From: Trichostrongylus colubriformis
Taxonomy: Eukaryota; Nematoda; Chromadorea; Rhabditida; Trichostrongylidae
Assembly: GCA_963978905.1 (NCBI GenBank)
Contig: OZ022259.1
Coordinates: forward strand, 558,001 to 622,000
Length of the DNA stretch: 64,000 nt
Direction of reading: 5' to 3'
Shown here piece after piece: positions 9,980 to 21,036 of the stretch. The translations under genes and the position numbers were made by a program. Numbering within the stretch: the stretch's first letter is position 1; the number at the start of each line of letters is the position of its first letter. Under the pieces are notes generated by a model, which was not told where the DNA came from, ran no database searches, and saw only the letters and a program-made list of their open reading frames with translations.

Positions 9980-11264
9980 TTAGGTGTATGCAGAATAAAT
10001 GGCCGAAACACACCACTTTTTTAAAACGTCATAACTTCGCTCAGACATAACTTTATTCATCAAAATAAAACCCATTCGAATCTACACAACTTTGCCAACG
10101 ATTTGGTAAAGAAAGTATGCCTCTATGATAAAATTCTGGATTGTGAGAATTAATGAAATCAACAATGGCATTTTCAACCTGCATCATATCGGCGAACTCC
10201 TTCTGACGCAGGTTTGCATCGAGAGCACGGATAAAGTGGTAATCTGTTGGGGACAGGTCTGGAGAATAAGAGGGTGAAGGGGAGTCTCGATACCTATCTG
10301 CATCAGTTTTTGCCGGGTGACTTGCGAAGTGTGGGGTTTTGCGTTATCCTGCAACAGGATAGGCCCCTTTCTGTTTGTCAGCGCCGGCCACAGTTTTTGC
10401 AACTTTTCATACATCAGAACCAAATCACAGCCATAGGACTCTACTGTGATGGTCTGACCAGGTTGCAGCAGGCTAAAGTGAATTACGCTCTTACAACACC
10501 ACCAAACAGTGAGCAACTCCTTTTTGGGGTATAATTCTGGCTTGGGGAAGGCTGTAGAAGAGGAACTCTTGTCTACCCAAACATAACCACGCTTCTCATT
10601 GTCGTACATGACCCATTTTTCATCTACAGTTATGAGGCGTTCAAGGAAGGGGTCCGATTTCCAACGAACAAGTAGGTTACAGCAGGTGTCATAACGTGCT
10701 TACTGCTGGGCATCGGTGAGATCATGTGGAATCCACTTCTGAAGTTTCCTCACTTTTCCCATTTTAGCGAGGTGTCTCGAAACTGTGCTCTGGTGAACAC
10801 CCAGGTCCTCTGCCAGCGCTGTTGTGGTTGTTTCCGGATTTGCTTCTACGGTAGCCCTCAGTTCCTCGTCGTCAAGCGATGGTCGTCGACCTTGGTGTGG
10901 CTCATCTTGAAGATTAAAGTCTCCAGAAGCAAACCTCGCAAACCAACGGCGCACGGTTCTTTCGGCAGGGGACTCCTGGCCCCACGCACGGCTGAGGTTC
11001 GAATCGGCTTCGGCCGCGGAGTGACCTATTTTGAACTCATGAACTCATGAATCATGCGAAAACCGTACCTTTCTATTTTGAATTCCGGAACCTATAAAAA
11101 ACCTGTTACCAAAGGCATCCAGCAAAGGAAGTGCGAACTGAAAAGGGCTGAGCAAGGCTCTTAAGATGGTATATTCAGGTTGACTAGGTCTGTGAATTAG
11201 CGCCAAAAAAAGGCTGCGTATTCGAGGATATCATGAAACGGCCATTTATTCTGCATACACCTAA
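9980..11264 (-). mobile_element. complete but inactive mariner element
   Basis: The element is 1285 bp with identical 26-bp terminal inverted repeats (TTAGGTGTATGCAGAATAAA...), and TA flanks both ends. The transposase is on the minus strand. The N-terminal DNA-binding part, with motif ALAEDLGVHQSTVSRHL, lies at about 11030-10700. The catalytic part at 10609-10184 has TVDEKWV (first Asp) and LLQDNAKPHTS (second Asp). Lesions seen: a short atgagttc duplication near the N-terminus at about 11036-11050; an in-frame TAA at 10702-10700; and a one-base frameshift just before the third Asp (about 10280). The size matches intact mariners, so it was full length when it inserted. It sits inside a T1 element. 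Confidence 0.93.
10184..10954 (-). pseudogene. mariner transposase pseudogene
   Basis: The two open pieces (10954-10700 and 10609-10184) are in the same frame, separated mainly by one TAA. The first piece holds a helix-turn-helix (LAEDLGVHQSTVSRHLAKMG) and the linker WIPHDLTD. The second holds the first two acidic residues of the D,D34D catalytic triad. The third Asp region (SPDL.PTDYH in relatives) is displaced into another frame. The product would cut and paste DNA in the nucleus if intact; as read here it cannot. Confidence 0.9.
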
Positions 11265-11869
11265 TACTTTTTTGAGTGAGCTACAAACTAAAACTGCGAA
11301 AGCGTGCCGAAAGTCGATCCTGCCGCATCTCCTTGATCGCTCCCATCCCAGTCAATCAGGAATTACGTCATCGGGAGGCGGGACCGCTGTGTCCAAGAGG
11401 CGGAACCGCTGCATGGTTGCGGCGTTTTGCGGCGTTTCTACAGCTCGGAGCGGCGCTTTTTCACCAGGATTGCGCCACAGATAGTCTTCCTAGGCCCAGG
11501 ACTACCATGTGAGTGACTTCTTGTGGGGATTTCTCCTTTACCGCATTACCCCTAATGCTGTCTTTAACCTGTGAAAGCCTTGAAGGGCCTCGACATCGAA
11601 TGTTTTGATTTGCGATCCTTATATTCCATGGAGACGATGGGTGTCAAAGCAGTGATGCGGTATATAATAAACTGGGGTGGCCGAGCAATGCAGTTAGCAA
11701 AGCACTCGCTAAGGTACAGTTTCGTGCAAGCTGCGGTCCCTTTCGCAGAATTGTCAGCGTCAGTGATCAGTGTATATCCTTCCAGAGGCTACGTAACTCA
11801 GGTCAATGTTTGATGAACAAAAAGGCAGCAGTCGGTGATCTGATGGGTTTCCAGCGGTTGCTGCCAGTG

Positions 11870-12032
11870 CTAACATAAGTATTCACTGGATTCTGCAATG
11901 CAGGTTAAAGTTCGTGGCGATGTTTGAGCGTACACGTCCAGACTTTGGAGGGGGGGGGGGACTGTCGGAATGTCATGCGTTGATGGAAGATCAACAATCG
12001 CGATACGGTATATTGCTTTCTTATGCAAATTT
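11870..12032 (-). CDS. candidate terminal exon, unrecognised
   Basis: A 53-codon frame follows a ctattattccag acceptor and ends at TAG. It includes a poly-C coding run (the plus-strand G run near 11940-11951), a likely length-variable site that would shift the frame. No upstream partner was found. Confidence 0.2.
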
Positions 12033-12176
12033 CTGGAATAATAGACTCTTATTGCTTCCATAAAGAAGTCAGATGTCTATGATTATCTGATTCGTTTCGG
12101 GGCCAATCTATGATGGGGGAGAAGCAATGACCAGCGTCGGTGTACTACGCACCATTGCATCACACACATCTTATAG

Positions 12177-12626
12177 CAAAACTTCTACAACGACATCATT
12201 GCCAAAGCATGTATAGGAGTGGAGGCTCTTCACTAAGAATGTGAATTTTAGCTAGCGTCATATCGCGTCACCTCCCCAATCCACACTTATCTCCTTTCGT
12301 ATATGATCCAATGAAAGTCTTATCATTCTTTCCTACCGCTACTAACAACATGCTATCAACTCATTTCAGCTCGATTATGTTCGCAGAAAAATGGGTGAGC
12401 AACAAAAAATTCCCAAGGATGATTTGGTGGATGAATTGTCCAATTCGCTCCCATGTTCAACGAATCCCACCTCTGGTGATGCGACCACTCCTATCACTAC
12501 AACTACAACTGAATCACAGGAACCGTCGGCGAAGAGCTTTCGCAAAGCAACTGAGTTTGGAATCGGTTCCGGAGAAGTGATAAACAAGCCTGATTCTTCG
12601 AAAGAAGTGGCTTCAAGTACAGAGAA
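12177..12626 (+). CDS. candidate multi-exon gene fragment with Thr/Ser-rich tail
   Basis: Three segments join in phase. 12177-12210 lies between ttatag and GTATAG. 12252-12298 lies between gaattttag and GTATAT. 12370-12626 lies between ctcatttcag and GTGAGT. The introns are 41 and 71 bp. The last segment is hydrophilic, with a run of threonines (TTPITTTTT), as in disordered tails. Without further splicing, translation stops at TGA 12628-12630. Using the GTGAGT donor, a 36-bp intron would lead to a short tail ending near 12712. No family is recognised. A deleted mariner begins about 40 bp further on. Confidence 0.35.
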
Positions 12627-12749
12627 GTGAGTGGAACTCAGGCGCCTCGCATCTCCTTTCAGACCATTTTATTTTTTTGGAATGCCCTATCGGCCTCCGT
12701 TATTGAAATGAGAATCGGGTTTCCGCGCGTTGTAATTAATTTCCAATTA

Positions 12750-13648
12750 TTAGGTTGATTCATAATAAATCGGACAAATGGTAGTGATGATTTCTAGAGA
12801 TCATAACTCAGTAACGAATTAACGAAAATGGACGCGCGAGGTACCGTTGGAATGAGTATGAAAAGCTCTTCAAAGTACCGCGGAATAATCACTTCAAAGT
12901 AAATTCATTCCGCCACAGTGCCGCACGATTTCAAGCGGTCCAGAGACCACATCCGCAACGTCATACTATTTATATCGCTATCTGGCCAGGAACCCGCGGA
13001 TATCGGCAGACGTCTGATAGAAGTTCACAAGGAGCATGCCCCCGGCAGAAGTATACTGTAGTTGTAGCATTCGAAGTTTGCGTCAGGCGACTATTCCATC
13101 GAAGACGAAAACCGCGGTTGGTGGAGCGTACACGGCGTAGAGTACTGGGAGCTGCTCGATGAAGGTACCACAGTATCCGCCGACGTCTACGTTCGTCAAT
13201 TACGAGAATTGAAGGCCAATGTCCAAAGTTCGCTACGGCGGCGGTCACATGTCTACTTCCAGCACGACAACGTGTCTACTTCCACAGACCGCACTTCGCA
13301 AGATCGACCAAGGCCGAGCTGCTGTCGTACAGTTGGACCGTACTTCTATACCCACCGTACTCCCCAGACCTGGCCCCTTCAGATTTCCACCTTTTCTCCC
13401 ACAGCCAACGCCACCTGGACGGCCAAGACTTCAAAACTCGCGACGAGGTCAAGGCGGCACTCGGCAACTTCTTCGAGCTCCAGCTTCCGGCCTTCTGGAG
13501 CAAGGGCATCCATGATCTGCCTATACCGTGGCAGAAGGTCATCGATAAAGATGGAGTATATTTCAAGTGAATCCCTGTTGTCGTAAAAAAGTTGTACGAC
13601 AATGATTAAAATTGGTCAATTTGTCCGATTTATTATGAATCCACCTAA
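12750..13648 (+). mobile_element. internally deleted mariner, copy A
   Basis: The ends read TTAGGTTGATTCATAATAAA (left) and TTAGGTGGATTCATAATAAA (right) inwards, followed by the shared TCGGACAAAT. TA lies before the left end; CA (mutated TA) lies after the right. At 899 bp it is about 400 bp short of a normal mariner. Plus-strand frames after 13200 carry the transposase C-terminal half with the third catalytic Asp motif (YSPDLAPSDFHLF-like, near 13355-13400), but frameshifts break it. Copy B at 21037-21932 has nearly the same length and sequence, so both descend from one already deleted, non-autonomous ancestor. Confidence 0.9.
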
Positions 13649-14436
13649 CACAATTTGCAAGGCAGCCCGAAGTATGGAAACAGTTTCATCTTCAACGAGG
13701 CCTCACTGACAGTGCGGCTTTTGGTTTCTTCCCCACATCTCTCTATTTCAAAATTTTAGGGAGTCACGTTAACTTATATTCAGTAGAACCATCACTGGCA
13801 GTCATAGCTATTCGAAAAGGATAACGTAATGCACAAGCCATCTATAAACATTGATTAATTATGTTTCAATGCAATAAATCATTTTTAAAAAGTTCTCTGA
13901 GTCGCATCTGTACTTAATGAGTATCTGCATACTGGCCAACCGCCAGGCATTTTTTTCATCTTGTGTTGTCCGTTTTCAAAGCAATTACGTGAACGACCGA
14001 AGATGTGATGAAATTTGGAACTATGCGATTCAGAACTGTTCGTTTATTTCGTCCCGTGAAGTGTAGATATGTTGATAAAACGGTTAAAAGTTCACCGAAG
14101 GATGTCGTGTATTCAGCTTTGACTCCATTAGGCATTCTGCTGGCTGCAAATGCACTTGTATTCAGTCGGAATCTTCCGAATGCTGATGTTCGTATGGTTT
14201 AGAAATCGCGATTCGCGCGATATGGGCATGAGGAAAGACCCATACAGTACCGCTGCCTATTCCTGTAAAATCCACGATTTGCGTCGGGAAAATCTGTTGC
14301 AGTCCGTGCTTCTGCCATAACTATACCAAGGCGGTCCAGTTGCTCAGGAAAAGAGACCGGTGATCAGAGCTCATCAAGACGAATCTCTCTGGGTAGAAAA
14401 CGTTCATTTCCCTCTGTCTAATCATCTTCATTCGAG
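13649..14436. other. no well-supported gene
   Basis: Contains a 65-codon plus frame (14005-14202) with a basic start and a short hydrophobic stretch (LGILLAANALVF), but no convincing splice signals. Otherwise AT-rich. Confidence 0.35.
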
Positions 14437-14664
14437 AAAAATGAAAATCGGACTCTCCGAGGCGGGAGAAAGTACCTACGGGCTGAAGACATCGTAAACT
14501 CTCCACTTCAGGTAAAAGTTTTAATTTAAGTACTTAAAGATATGTCAATATAATCGACAAGAGCCTATTATGTGATTATTTTGATCTCATCCATGGATGG
14601 TCTTACTTAGTTTCAATCTGAATGTGGCATTTCAGTAAACACCTTTTGTCAATTTCGCACCTAG
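14437..14664 (+). CDS. weak candidate two-exon fragment
   Basis: Segment 14437-14511 (25 codons) ends at CAG|GTAAAA. Segment 14611-14664 follows cttacttag, keeps the phase and stops at TAG immediately before the TTAA of the next element. The opposite strand is also open here, so the assignment is doubtful. Confidence 0.18.
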
Positions 14665-15129
14665 TTAAAGACACCGTAAGGGAGTAATTTTGGCTTACGG
14701 TAGAACAGACGTAGTGTGGACGAGTTCATGTGACCGCCATTGCACAGACTCGCCAATTTGACGCCTTGGCATGGTGCCAAGAGAAGATGTTTCCATTATA
14801 AAGTTGTTCATTCCTTTTACCTTCTCCTTTGTTCTTTCTTATATTGTTTCTAGATGTACTTACATGAATGTTAATGTAGTTGGGAATGGCCACTCCACTG
14901 CGCTGGGAGTCAGGTGCTACAACTAAAGTTGGCCCGCGGCCGTCTCCTACAGCGGACAACTCGGAACGCCAGTGCGATGATGCGAATGAGGCGCGAATAC
15001 ACACCGCAGCGATGCACTTTTGAGTTCGGGTTTTTTCACCGATTATAGCTTCTAACCTTCTGCGTTCGTTACGAAATGCTCATTTCTTTGTGTGTTTCCT
15101 TGTTTCGGACCCCCTTCCGGTTCCTTTAA
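14665..15129. mobile_element. TTAA-flanked non-autonomous element (family T2), copy 1
   Basis: TTAA at 14665-14668 and 15126-15129. The ends read AGACACCGTAAGGGAG and AGGAACCGGAAGGGGG inwards. About 457 bp inside, no coding capacity. Copy 2 at 55287-55746 matches over the whole length, including the block ccactccactgcgctgggag, and a right-end fragment lies at 52375-52472. The end pattern AGR.A.C...AGGGG is shared with family T1. Confidence 0.85.
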
Positions 15130-15562
15130 ACTAGAGACGCATTTTTTTTTGTAAAACAAAACATTTTGAATGAATCAGTATTGCTTTTGATGTATTGCGA
15201 AGGAAGTGTTAGACTTCTTCGAAGGTAGGTGGATCGAGCATTATTTGTCTCAGATCTTTCAAATGCTATTTGTTTAATCGGCCTTCCTTGCATAAATGTT
15301 GGTCTCAGCACAAAAATCAACAAATTGACAAACTTGAAAGGTGACTATAATTATGCCTGTTAAATTGAAAAATTCTCAACTGTAGCCTCATAATAAGCAG
15401 TTTAAGAGCTGTTGCTTCAGAAAACTGGGTTCAAACAACCTGAATCTTGGAAAGCTCAAAACTGGTGAGGTACATGCTCGACGAAGACATAGCATCACAG
15501 TGTTTGCTCCTATTCTTTATCGCGCACTTCATACTGTGCTGGAACAGTGTATCTGATTTCAG

Positions 15563-15964
15563 TTGTCGCTCAGTCTCACGGGTTGCCGATCCCTAATAAC
15601 TTCTGAAAGCGCTTTACACGTGCATAGACGGCTTCTTTCGCCTTGCATCATAACTCTTCGCTTGGGGCTTCAGTTTTCCATTATGGCTTCCCTTGTAAGT
15701 TCCCACCGTTTCTTATTCTCTGTGTTTCGCAGCGTTCTCTTCATCGTTGGACAGAGCTTATATATGTGTTCGATAGTGGATTTGTTGATCTGCCGTCTGC
15801 ATTTGTTATTATAGCCCTCGTACGGAAAGTGGCAACGCTGTAAGTCGACTTATAGTGATCTACATTACACTGCTTGATTATATCTCAGCTCAGCTGTTCA
15901 GATTAAGGGCAGAGACCATAGCAAGCGGAATGGAGAAGTGTGGTCTGATGTGGTTTTGTGTTGA
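15563..15964 (+). CDS. candidate three-exon gene fragment
   Basis: Segment 15563-15694 (44 codons) follows tctgatttcag and ends at a perfect GTAAGT donor. Segment 15733-15839 follows gtgtttcgcag and ends at another GTAAGT. Segment 15889-15964 follows ttatatctcag and reaches TGA. Phases agree at both joints; the introns are 38 and 49 bp. The middle segment is hydrophobic in part (LPSAFVIIALV), possibly a membrane helix. No family is recognised. A charged plus frame at 16375-16600 could be a further exon. Confidence 0.38.
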
Positions 15965-17614
15965 CCGAGCCCGTCACTCTGTGACCTATCCGATCAAACG
16001 CCTCATCGATTGTGTCGTGATTGTTTTTTGTGTCACTTTGCCTGCAGTATGAGCATTTTTATGTCTTCAGTCCAAGCTGTACCCGTTGCATTTGAGTGTT
16101 GCATCCGAATCATGTGACTACTTACCTTTTGTATCTGAACTGCACCATAGTCCTTAGTCCCTTGAAAATGGCAGATTTTTCGGGTTTATTCTTCCTGTGA
16201 AGCCCTCCATGCCTCTTGTTCTTTGGTAATCCGGCATAAACGAAAAAATCAGGAATCGCCTGAGATTTACCTATGCTTTTCGCACTGGCAGAAAACTACT
16301 TCGATAGGTGAGCTTCATTATTGCTCTCATAAAACACTTTGTACAATTTCGACAGTTTTTTATGTACCTTCTAATTGAAACTGACATATGAAAAGTCCAT
16401 TCAATCCGATTCGCACGACTCAGGGGCTGTGCAGGCAGTTGGATTCAGTACAAGCTCAGCGACCGAGCGAAGAAGCTATTCAGAACACTTCTTTATTCGG
16501 ACCGGTCTATACCCAAAAAAGGGAATGTCAGCTGATAACATAGAAGCTGGTGAACGAATGGGAAGAAGACAGCCACTGGACCGTCAAGAAAGAAGAAAGG
16601 TTAGGAAATTACATCCAAAGACAATTTTTTTACTTGGCACACATTTTTCAAAACTTAGAGATTCCTCCGACACATGGGTTCACAATCAAGTTGTTATAGT
16701 GGTGCATTTGAGTGGCTAGAATGGGAATGAGTGCCTATTATCTATATGGTACAAGAAAGTGATGAATGCTCTTCTATATCTTTTTGCGTACTGATACGAA
16801 CAGTCAAGGCAGAGGTGTTCCGTTAGCAATTCTGGTACTATTTCTGAGTTCAAACATGGACTGCGTAGATAAGTAACTTTTTACCGGATTGGCAGTGATT
16901 GCATTATTCTTGGCCACTAGTGACTGCACGAGAGATTTAAACAGATTATTTCAAGAAACGTTGATTGTATTCGTAGGTGTTGCGCTGCATTCTCCCTAGA
17001 GCCTACACTCACGGAATGTCTACATGCGCATGGAACGGGTCATACTATAGAATAGTCTAATGTGGTGGAATAAAGTGAGAACAGCTCTCACATTCATATT
17101 TGGCTAGAATCAGCGCAACCTCTACTTGAAGCCGTCTGCAATACTGTTTTTTGTTCTCAATAATTCGATAAATACATTTCATTTTTGAGTTCAAAAGCGT
17201 GCCTTTCTTGGATGGTTCGGTTCTCAAATATATGTCATGCTTGCCTCGTCTAAGCGCATCTTCAATGCGTCCATTTACAAGTTGTTGTGCGGCCAGCGAG
17301 TGATATGGCTAGTCGCAGTCAATAGAGGCTCAGCAACCTAGCCTGGAAATCATTCAGTCCTCTTCTGTGGCCGGAGCTGGTCTGTGGCTGAGAAAAAACT
17401 TCGAATGGTTACCTAGAAGCGGGTGAACAATTATGGAGTGGAGAGCCACTGAATCACCTAGTATGAGCGGGTCGGGAATTCGCGGTCATGGACATTTCAC
17501 TCACTTGGCACATATCTCTTGATATGGTGTTGTATTTAGTTGCTCGATCCTTACTCTTTCTTTGGTACTTCTCGCTTGCACCGAAGTCAACATTCAGTGT
17601 TTCTAGATAGCTTA
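15965..17614. other. mostly featureless; one charged plus-strand frame
   Basis: 16375-16719 is open on plus for 114 codons. Its part up to about 16600 is hydrophilic and basic (ERMGRRQPLDRQERRK), followed by a GTTAGG that could be a donor. No other support was seen, and nothing notable from 16,720 to 17,614. Confidence 0.3.
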
Positions 17615-18305
17615 TTAAAGACAGTGTTAGGGGTCATGTGGGTGATGAGAATCCCTAAGAGGAGTCATTCACTCGAAAACTACAGGTTTGGAAAGCCTAT
17701 TTGCGGCGAAGTCCCCCACGAAGGGCGCGCCCCCGAGCTGTGGCAGAGACGGCCTTTTCTGCTCGAGCCGCCTTAAGCCGCGGTCATACCTTGCGGTGCC
17801 GGCGGCAGGGCGTAGCTGCGTATCTCCGCGTCTCCCCCTATGCCACCCTGCCTCGTTGCCTGCGTCATCTCTTCACCTTCCCCGTGCCACTTTCCCTCAC
17901 TGCGTGTGAACGCGGTCGCTTTGCCGACGGTGAGTATGACCGCGGCCTTACTGTGCTCGGTCCGCCTCCTAGCAACTGATTGGCTGGGGTGGGAATAGAA
18001 GGTATCGCGGCTCGTTTTCTCAGTTTTGGCTTGAAGCGCACTCCAGAAAAGGGATGCTTTCTCATCCTCGAACAACTCTTCGTGTTTACAACATGGCAAT
18101 ACGCCAATGGGACACTCGTCCGGACCACTCGCCTCTTCACGGTAATGCTCCACATCGAGGATCAACGGTGGGGAGGGGTCCTATTTCTCGGGTTTTTGGC
18201 CATTTCCATCTGTTTTTTCTTCACTATCCTGTTACTAGGCATCTCGACTTTCACATTCACTACTTCTTTTACTTTTCTGCCGAATTTCCCAAACACTGCC
18301 TTTAA
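17615..18305. mobile_element. TTAA-flanked element family T1, copy with nested MITE
   Basis: TTAA at 17615-17618 and 18302-18305. The ends read AGACAGTGTTAGGGG and AGGCAGTGTTTGGG inwards. It is inserted by a 172-bp Harbinger-like MITE at 17776-17947. Orientation is opposite to the copies at 9747 and 56268. It carries a recurring but non-transposase frame also seen in other copies. Confidence 0.85.
17776..17947. mobile_element. small Harbinger-like MITE nested in a T1 element
   Basis: TTA flanks both ends (17773-17775 and 17948-17950). The ends read AGCCGCGGTCATACC and GGCCGCGGTCATACT inwards. It is GC-rich and 172 bp long. The T1 copy at 31987-32522 shows the site without the insert (gccgcctttcttggctcg on its reverse strand). 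A 3-bp TTA duplication and a GGC start fit the PIF/Harbinger superfamily. Confidence 0.75.
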
Positions 18306-18455
18306 ATATCGGGTAGTGCTTTGACGTTCTTTTCGCCTTCATTAGGCATCTAATCCAGTATATCTAAACGTACACAACAAGCTCCATTGTTGTACACGGC
18401 TCATCTTCAATGATTCATTCACTCCGCCCACCGTGGCATACACTCGAAATCATTA

Positions 18456-18816
18456 GACTGCGTTCATATTTTGTGCACCGTTGCCGGCACCGGCAGCCTT
18501 GACGGCCAAATCATGTGCCTGCCGCCAACCATGGCCGGCGGCACTCTGGTGACTTGCTCTGTTTGTTAGCGCTTGATCCAACCACACTACAGTATGTTGA
18601 TCGCGGAAAGAGCCACAAATTTGAATTCAGGCCTCCGCATTCTGTCAAACTATGCCAAAATTCGAATTTGTGGGCTCTCGCTACGATCATCATACTGCCG
18701 TGTGGTTGGGTTGAGCGTTTTACAAACGGAGCGCGTCACCAAAATGCCGCCGTAGTCGGCGGCGGGAGCATGATTATGCGGTCGTCGCCGTCGGTGCACA
18801 AAGTATGAACGCGGCC
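18456..18816. mobile_element. foldback element related to the Harbinger-like MITE
   Basis: The left end reads GACTGCGTTCATATTTTGTG after TTA. The right end reads inwards GGCCGCGTTCATACTTTGTG after TCA. Arms of about 170 bp pair along the whole element, around a centre near 18,637. The outer GCGTTCATAC block resembles the CGGTCATAC ends of the MITE at 17776. No ORF of interest. Confidence 0.75.
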
Positions 18817-19481
18817 TGAGACTAGTGAAACATCCTAATTTCCGCTTGCACAACGTTTGATTCCAACCGAAATTGAGTTTCCGATCCTAAATTTCTATTT
18901 TTCGATTCTTCGCTGGCTTTCGGAACGATAGTCTGATGCGCCTCATCCAGAGCAATGTGAATAATTGAGCATAATGAAAAAATTCTCAGGCTGTGGTCGG
19001 CTACACTGGAAAGCGCCTACTCCACGGCAGAGAATGTTTTTTCTCCCATATCTCTGAACCATCGTTGGCTGGAGCTGTGGAAAACGAACTGAGATGTCGT
19101 TGATACATGTCATGCCTTAAAAATTTCTCACTCGCGTAGAAGAGTATTCCGCCGACCATAGTAGATCATTCTTCTATCAAAGCAACCTAAAGATGCAAAC
19201 CCAAAACTAGACGGCGTCTTCACTGCCATTCTAGAGCTTCAGTACGCTCATAGTGTCCATGACTACAGATTGGTATTAAAGAGGGTACGTGCTCAGAGAG
19301 GTGGTAGTGCCAAGCTCCGTCGTTCTTAAAACTCTGGAATGTAATGGTTTCCATCCAAAGTTCAGACGTTTACCTTCCGTTCATTCAATATTCTTCTGTC
19401 CATATCTAAGCAGATTCACAAACTGACGAGCATCGATCAAATATCATTGCTGGCTTTCGAGTGCTCCTGGATTCTGATATT
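18817..19481. other. no supported gene
   Basis: No persuasive frame, repeat or palindrome seen in these 660 bases. Confidence 0.4.
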
Positions 19482-19903
19482 TCAATGATAGCGATTTTTC
19501 GATAGGATGGGCACTTTCGTCACTCTCTGCTGTTCATGGGCACGTGCTTGGCAAACAAATCCCAAAATGTTCGGAAAAAATACGCGAAGGTCATGGAATT
19601 GGGTCAAGCGGGTCACGTTGCTAACTTTGTGCGGTTGTTCGACAATGTCCCTGTCTGGATTCACCTCTCTGTTCAGAAAATTCTTGCGGAAGTCCATCAC
19701 TTAGGAGGCGAGTGACTTATGATTCAGCACATTTCCTTCCATACTTCATCCGATATCACATTTATATATTGTATTGTATTTAGCACAGTCGCGATTTCGG
19801 GAGAGAGTTCACTGGTTAATTGCAATGCCTTGGGTAGCGCTGGTTTTATTCCAGTGTCGTGCTTGCTAGGTGAACGAGGATTTTCACCTCTGCAATCCAA
19901 ATT
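19482..19903 (-). CDS. candidate two-exon 3' end, unrecognised
   Basis: Segment 19903-19745 (53 codons) follows tccactttcgcag and ends at a GTATGG donor. After a 62-bp intron, segment 19682-19482 (66 codons plus TGA) continues in phase. Together this is 119 residues of mixed, protein-like composition with many charged residues and no long hydrophobic run. Without splicing, the first segment runs on seven codons to its own TGA, so either form is possible. No domain is recognised; a degraded mobile-element protein cannot be excluded. Confidence 0.35.
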
Positions 19904-21036
19904 CTGCGAAAGTGGACAACTCTTCATGTCGTGGATTCTCACAGTTCATAGCCCTGCCGTTTGGGCCTGTCATAGCCCAGGTCCTCATATGCCTTCACAT
20001 ACATCTGTGACAGCGTTTTTTCCTTTACAGATGAGTTTGGCACCAATGTGCTAGCGTAGGCAACATTTAACTAACATATCATCTACCCAAGGAGTACATA
20101 TATTGGAAATCAAAGTTGGCCAGGCTCCCTTTGCTCTCATTACCCTAGTTCTCCTAATGATTTTCAGCCACTATCATGTATCTTATCTTACGATCTATTC
20201 TACAAATAAAATAGATACTGTATATAAGCGGCTAAGTGTCTGTTGTTGTGTGGTGGACCGAAAATACACAATTCACGGATCAAAACTTTCAGGATATTGA
20301 CTATTGAAGTGTAGTGATAGGTGATACGTGATCATCAATGGTATGTGATCAGAGGCGATAACGATCTGTAAAGTGTAATCTGCTGCAAAAGGAAATGTGT
20401 GCTGGGGGTAGTTGTGTTCGACTCATCCTATCGAAGTAAGAGAAAATGAAGTTTCAAAGATAAGTCGCTAGGCAGACACGCCCTTGATTACTTTCTGCAA
20501 ATTCTGTGGCGTTTGCCGTTTTTTCGAATGTGAGGTTTTTCCAACTCATGATATATTCAGTAACACAAGAGCCGCTCTTTTCTCACTTTTTTTGCAGCTT
20601 ATGCGATTTCCTGTCGATATGCTGCCCCAATAAAATATGTCTTACCAAACATATTCTCAGCTTGACTCACCTCTCAGAACATATTCTCAGCACGGTACCG
20701 AGGGCACTTGTGGTATGATCCAAAATGGGCTTCATCTATGGTGATAGCTGATGGAATGAACCCGTTTTGCATTCAACCGAATGATGCTTGCGAACTTGTG
20801 CATCAACCAAGTTGGTAGAGCTTGGAAGAACGTTTGCGGATTCCCACCACAGTTCATCACTACTTCACCGCGTCACTCCCGTCTACTCCGCTAGTGGTTA
20901 TCGCCCAGAGTGCGTTAGATGTTATCGTTAAAGCCTTTTCCATGCAGACACCGCCATGACTACTGCTACGCAGACGCGTCCACAGCTACATATGTTCGTT
21001 GCCAGTCTTGAAGTGAGCAACTTCTTCAATGATTTA
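19904..21036. other. no well-supported gene
   Basis: Short frames only. A minus-strand piece near 20740-20690 (ITIDEAHFGSYHKC) precedes a strong GTGAGTCAAG donor but ends in a stop before it. The rest is AT-rich with no repeats noticed. Confidence 0.35.

Larger units (their letters stand above)
9747..11567. mobile_element. TTAA-flanked non-autonomous element (family T1), split by a mariner
   Basis: TTAA at 9747-9750 and 11564-11567 bounds ends reading AGGCAGCATTAGGGG and AGACAGCATTAGGGG inwards. Without the 1285-bp mariner and its duplicated TA, the element is about 534 bp. It has no transposase. Copies of this family lie at 17615-18305, 31987-32522, 45900-46078 (partial), 52903-53595 and 56268-56826. 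A TTAA duplication is the hallmark of piggyBac-type integration, though these ends are not the classical CCC type. Confidence 0.85.

Noticed and set aside
13209..13602. Three overlapping 98-125 codon frames as separate genes
   Set aside because: All are frames of the deleted mariner transposase region; only one frame shows the mariner catalytic motif, and it is broken.
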